Assembly: GCA_009746045.1 (NCBI GenBank)
Contig: RPFO01000266.1
Location: 1 to 41,490, forward strand
Length of the DNA: 41,490 nt
Origin: Mesostigma viride
Taxonomy: Eukaryota > Streptophyta > Mesostigmatophyceae > Mesostigmatales > Mesostigmataceae
Direction of reading: 5' to 3'
Shown here: positions 38,206-41,490 of the stretch, in pieces
Layout of the letters: each line of letters begins with the position of its first letter
How positions within the stretch are numbered: the first letter of the stretch is position 1
Translations under genes and position numbers: made by a program
Notes under the pieces: generated by a model
Told to the model about the DNA's origin: nothing
Seen by the model: the letters and a program-made list of their open reading frames with translations, nothing else
Databases searched by the model: none

Positions 38206-39382
38206 GCAGAGTAACAGTCCGTATTCGGCTGGGGTCCTTCTTGTCCCCAAACCGAATGGTAAGTGGCGGCTGGTGACGGATTATCGCAAGATCAATGCGA
38301 TTACGGTTAAATCCAAGTATCCGTTGCCCCGGATCGACGACATCTTCGCAGGGAGCCAACCAATCAAGGTGCAGGGAGCCACCTGTTTCACGGTACTTGA
38401 CTGTGCAGATGGGTTTTGGCAGCTGCGCATTGCGCCAGAAGATTGTCACAAGACCGCCTTCGCCACGCCCTATGGCCACTTCCAGTTCAAGGTGGCGGCC
38501 ATGGGACTGTGCAATTCACCAGCGTCCTTCCAGATGTTGATGAACCACATCTTTCGCCCAGTCATGGGTACTACACGGCTACCGCAGGTGTCTCAGGATC
38601 TTCGAGATCCGGGCGTTAAAGACACAGACGTTCCTGTCGCGCCTTACAAGCGCACGTGTGTCGCCGTGTACTTGGATGACATTCTCGTCTATTCGCGTTC
38701 ATTCGCAGACCACTTAGAGGATGTAGCGGCAGTCTTGGGTATCATGCGGGACAATCAGTTGTCCGCACGCCGTGCCAAGATTCGGTCGGGGCGCAGTGTA
38801 CCTTTCCTGGGACATGTGCTATCTGCACAAGGGGTCGCAACCGACCCCGAGAAGGTCCAGTCAGTCCAGACTTGGCCTGCCCGGCCGACCAACGTTAGTC
38901 AGATACGCAGCTTTCTTGGCATGGCATCTTACTATCGTCGCTTCATTCCTCGCTTTGCCACCCTGGCTGCTCCTCTCAACAATCTGTTGAAGAAGGAAAC
39001 CACTTGGGCCTGGACAGCTGAGTGCCAGGGCGCGTTCGCGTGCCTTAAAGAGCGGCTTCTCACCGCTCCAGTCCTGGCCCTACCGGACCCCTCTCTGGGG
39101 TACGTGGTTGCGTCGGATGCCAGCAAGGTGGCGATAGGAGGCGTGTTGATGCAGGACTTCGGTAATGGCCTTCAGCCTATCGAGTACATCTCGCGGACGA
39201 TGATAGCGGCGGAGCGCAATTATCCGGTACACCAGCAGGAACTACTCGCGGTGGTTTACTGCTGCTATACGTGGCGCCACCTCCTTCTAGGAGCACAGTT
39301 TGATGTCTCCATCTGCCATGCAGGCTGCCTAGCGAGGAGGATCCTTACCGACTTGTCATTCCGACAGATCATCGTCCTCTGA
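38168..39382 (+). pseudogene. Retrotransposon reverse transcriptase and RNase H
   Basis: The frame begins with nonsense but from about 38190 reads LLESGLIEQSNSPYSAGVLL, VPKPNGKWRLVTDYRKIN, DCADGFWQLRIAPED, AMGLCNSPASFQ and the catalytic YLDDILVYS (about 38670-38696). The connection domain (FLGMASYYRRFIPRFA) and RNase H follow (YVVASDASKVAIGGVLMQDF, HQQELLAVVY). After GAQFDV, about 55 foreign bases interrupt the RNase H; the expected TDHRPLTHL appears only after them, in another frame. An additional insert of about 30 residues precedes the YLDD box compared with typical elements (QVSQDLRDPGVKDTDVPV). Confidence 0.88.
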
Positions 39383-39432
39383 CTCACCTGCTCACACATT
39401 AACCCACGCTAGTTCCCAGGCAAGCGCGGTGG

Positions 39433-39717
39433 TTGGAGTATTTGTCCCAGTTTGAGCCCTTCCGCATTCAGTATGTGAAGGGTGAGGACAACGTCGTTCC
39501 AGATGCCCTGTCCCGTAGGTCCAATTATTGGTTCCACGACACCTTGGACGTTCTAGCCACGGTGGAGGTGCCCCTATGGGGCCCCGTCGAACCTTACGGG
39601 GCACCACCGGACTCGCCGACCTATCGCTCGCTCTTCGCCACCGGTGTGGATTGGGCCAGTGAGGTAGTGCGCGAGGACGCTTGGATCCCCCTTGGGGGGA
39701 GGGGTCTAGCTCGGTAG
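39433..39717 (+). pseudogene. End of RNase H, then truncated pol tail
   Basis: The frame begins EYLSQFEPFRIQYVKGEDNV and VPDALSRRS, the hallmark end of Ty3/gypsy RNase H. About 65 residues of pre-integrase linker follow, then a stop at 39717. The integrase zinc finger (HHCC) and DDE core are absent. A TAA lies in frame just upstream (about 39400), so this piece is cut off from the rest of RNase H. Confidence 0.75.
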
Positions 39718-39860
39718 CTCGGGAGGGCAGGTCGGCTCTTCCTTTGAGCCATTTTGCGCCCTCTAGCGGGGTTTACCACCCCTTGGTCCCTATTGGTGAG
39801 TCAATCGACTTGTTTGCTGCTGCTCTCAACACCGTAGCTACAGTCGAGTCCGATCTGGAA
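39718..39860. other. Short unassigned stretch after the retroelement
   Basis: Nothing recognisable apart from CCCCTTGGTCCCTATTGG. This is where a 3' LTR would begin, but no partner sequence was found near 35.1-35.6 kb. Confidence 0.3.
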
Positions 39861-40250
39861 TATCCGAGCTTTTGCTCACCCTATATCTGCGTTATAGCGG
39901 GACTACGGAAGTCTGGGGTGCGGCCGAATAGACTTTGCCGCGTAAGACTAGGAGGAGGAGGTGCGCCGGCTGTGACCGGTAGTGGTTCGTTCCGCCTGTG
40001 TGCGGTCTACCGCCTGCGCGCGGTAGAAAGACTTAGAAAATCTGTACGAATTTGTGAAAACGAACCTTTAATAGCAGTGGCACAAGTGACGGGGGGAGGG
40101 TAGGGGCAGACCTGGCGCAGCGCCAGCGCCAGCGCCGGTACCACTGTAATTTTGGTACCAACGCCAGCGCCAGCGCCGCGCCAGCCTGACGGCCCTTGTG
40201 GACTAGCATTTAGGCGGACGAGGCAATGGCAGCAAAGCCTCTTTTGGTCC
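39861..40250 (+). repeat. 390-bp direct repeat, copy 1
   Basis: Runs from TATCCGAGCTTTTGCTCACC to AGCAAAGCCTCTTTTGGTCC and recurs at 41074-41469. Inside are CGCCTGTGTGCGGTCTACCG plus CCTGCGCGCGGTAG, and a CAGCGCC-rich block around two GGTACC sites. No TG...CA ends, no coding capacity. Confidence 0.9.
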
Positions 40251-41073
40251 GCAATTTGCTGGCATATGCTGCCAACGTGACTAATTCGCTATGGCGATTA
40301 TTAGACGGGCTAACGGCCTTGCCGCTGCGGCGGGAGGGCTGAAAATTTAATCAGCAATGTTAGCCGCGCGCAAGGAGAGCGGCGGCTCGAAATTTGGCCC
40401 TCTATCGGCCCAGATTGGAGAAGTGGGGTGCATCTAGGTCCGCGGGGCCGCGAGATGGAAAAATAACGTAAAATAATGCACTACGATTTCGTAGACTGAG
40501 TGACGTATGAGATAGCGGCCTTCCTGAAGGGATGGAAGCGCAGGAAATTGAGGCGTCAATTGGCCTGCGGGGCAACCTGCCCAGTCGCCATGGATAGAAA
40601 TCCTCAAGTCCGGACCGGAGTCGGGGGGGACGATACCCCCCAACTTCGCCTTTCCAATGCACGCTCTGCATACCACGTGGGAGGGAACGAGATGCTCAAC
40701 CCCGCTGGGGACCTTGCCGCCTTGCCATGAGATGTGACGGGGGTAGCGGCAGCATAGGCGGGGGACGAGCTGGCATGAGAGGGGGGCGCCCTATACTAAC
40801 CGACGGCGACATTGCAGCGGTATCACCGGAATTGACAACAAACCGACGTGGCGGATGTGAAACGACGTTCCGGATTTGCTGACGAAGTCGGCCAGGAAGG
40901 GAAGGTGGGGAATAGGCATAAGTCCACTTTTGTGGCAGCCACCCAAAGACCCCCTTTAGCACTTGTTAGGAGCCCTACAGTGCATGTTGGCTCTATTAAG
41001 CTGTACTTATTTGTAAAAAACTATTGTTGTCTGGTGCAACCCAAGCGTCAGTAGGTTAGCGTTAGAAGTGGAT
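40251..41073. other. Non-coding stretch between the 390-bp repeats
   Basis: I see no credible gene. Open frames here are short and lack domain signals. The composition is closer to 50% GC than the left part of the window. It could be the internal part of a small composite element bounded by the two repeats. Confidence 0.4.
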
Positions 41074-41469
41074 TATCCGAGCTTTTGCTCACCCTATATC
41101 TGCGTTATAGCGGGACTACGGAAGTCTGGGGTGCGGCCGAATAGACTTTGCCGCGTAAGACTAGGAGGAGGAGGTGCGCCGGCTGTGACCGGTAGTGGTT
41201 CGTTCCGCCTGTGTGCGGTCTACCGCCTGCGCGCGGTAGAAAGACTTAGAAAATCTGTACGAATTTGTGAAAACGAACCTTTAATAGCAGTGGCACAAGT
41301 GACGGGGGAGGGTAGGGGCAGACCTGGCGCAGCGCCAGCGCCAGCGCCGGTACCACTGTAATTTTGGTACCAACGCCAGCGCCAGCGCCGCGCCAGCCTG
41401 ACGGCCCTTGTGGACTAGCATTTAGGCGGGAGGCGGACGAGGCAATGGCAGCAAAGCCTCTTTTGGTCC
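41074..41469 (+). repeat. 390-bp direct repeat, copy 2
   Basis: Near-identical to copy 1. Differences seen: one G fewer in GACGGGGGAGG and a six-base duplication (GCGGGAGGCGGACG). It ends at TTTTGGTCC, followed by CCCACCCACCCACCC to the window end. Confidence 0.9.
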
Positions 41470-41490
41470 CCCACCCACCCACCCTGAACT

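Larger units (their letters stand above)
35616..39717 (+). mobile_element. Degenerate Ty3/gypsy-type retrotransposon, integrase missing
   Basis: The order gag - aspartic protease - reverse transcriptase - RNase H identifies a Ty3/gypsy (Metaviridae-type) element. At least four frame breaks or insertions are visible (about 36412, 38185, 39310 and 39395). No integrase follows: after the end of RNase H only about 70 residues remain before a stop at 39717. A polypurine-like TTGGGGGGAGGGG lies at about 39690-39703, and no matching LTR pair was found. The element is inactive as it stands. Confidence 0.88.

Noticed and set aside
39861-40250. tRNA gene in the 390-bp repeat
   Set aside because: A B-box-like AGTGGTTCGTTCC is present, but no cloverleaf can be drawn around it and no matching acceptor stem is seen.

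Overview
The window is eukaryotic or giant-virus DNA, GC-rich and not bacterial. Evidence for this: a D6/D11-type SF2 helicase of the kind found in nucleocytoplasmic large DNA viruses (NCLDV), short GT-AG introns, TATA/CCAAT-type promoters, AATAAA signals just after stop codons, a SET-domain methyltransferase, and a Ty3/gypsy retroelement. No ribosomal or tRNA genes are visible, and I cannot name the species. The best overall reading is a giant-virus genome, or an endogenised giant-virus segment, meeting repeat- and retroelement-rich DNA on the right.

Region 1 (1-17.2 kb) is dense and virus-like. In order it holds: a huge Ig-repeat/LamG surface-type protein (170-5631, three frameshifts); a small C-terminally anchored membrane protein (5680-6161, minus); the D6/D11-like helicase (6270-9466); several small lineage-specific genes (9658-13042), including one with an N-terminal C3H zinc-binding motif; a first 833-bp foldback element (13882-14714); a degenerate array of about 31 bp period (14986-15313); and two more minus-strand hypothetical genes (15380-16467).

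Region 2 (17238-34797) is a giant imperfect inverted repeat with arms of 9.3 and 8.2 kb around a 23-nt asymmetric spacer (26563-26585). Each arm carries, from outside to inside: a 180-aa gene; a block of 61-bp and 23-bp (CACGTG) tandem repeats; a spliced zinc-binding/acidic gene; a foldback element; a spliced paralogue; a spliced SET-domain gene sharing the paralogue's C-terminal module; a CCAAT-rich bidirectional promoter; and a 149-aa gene. The centre carries eight TGACGTCA palindromes. The left arm is essentially intact. The right arm has a deletion of about 1.12 kb that beheads the paralogue, and frameshifts in the SET and 149-aa genes. Its outermost gene differs by substitutions only, so the arms are separately diverging copies and not one sequence read twice.

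Region 3 (34.8-41.5 kb) begins exactly at the outer end of the right arm with a broken gene carrying two RNase H1 hybrid-binding (Cauli_VI-type) domains. It continues with a degenerate Ty3/gypsy element (gag, protease, RT, RNase H, no integrase), then two direct copies of a 390-bp repeat separated by 0.8 kb of non-coding DNA.

Single- and double-base losses, often in homopolymers, break many reading frames across the window. Either the DNA is a decaying endogenous copy or the assembly carries residual indel errors; the sequence alone cannot decide.
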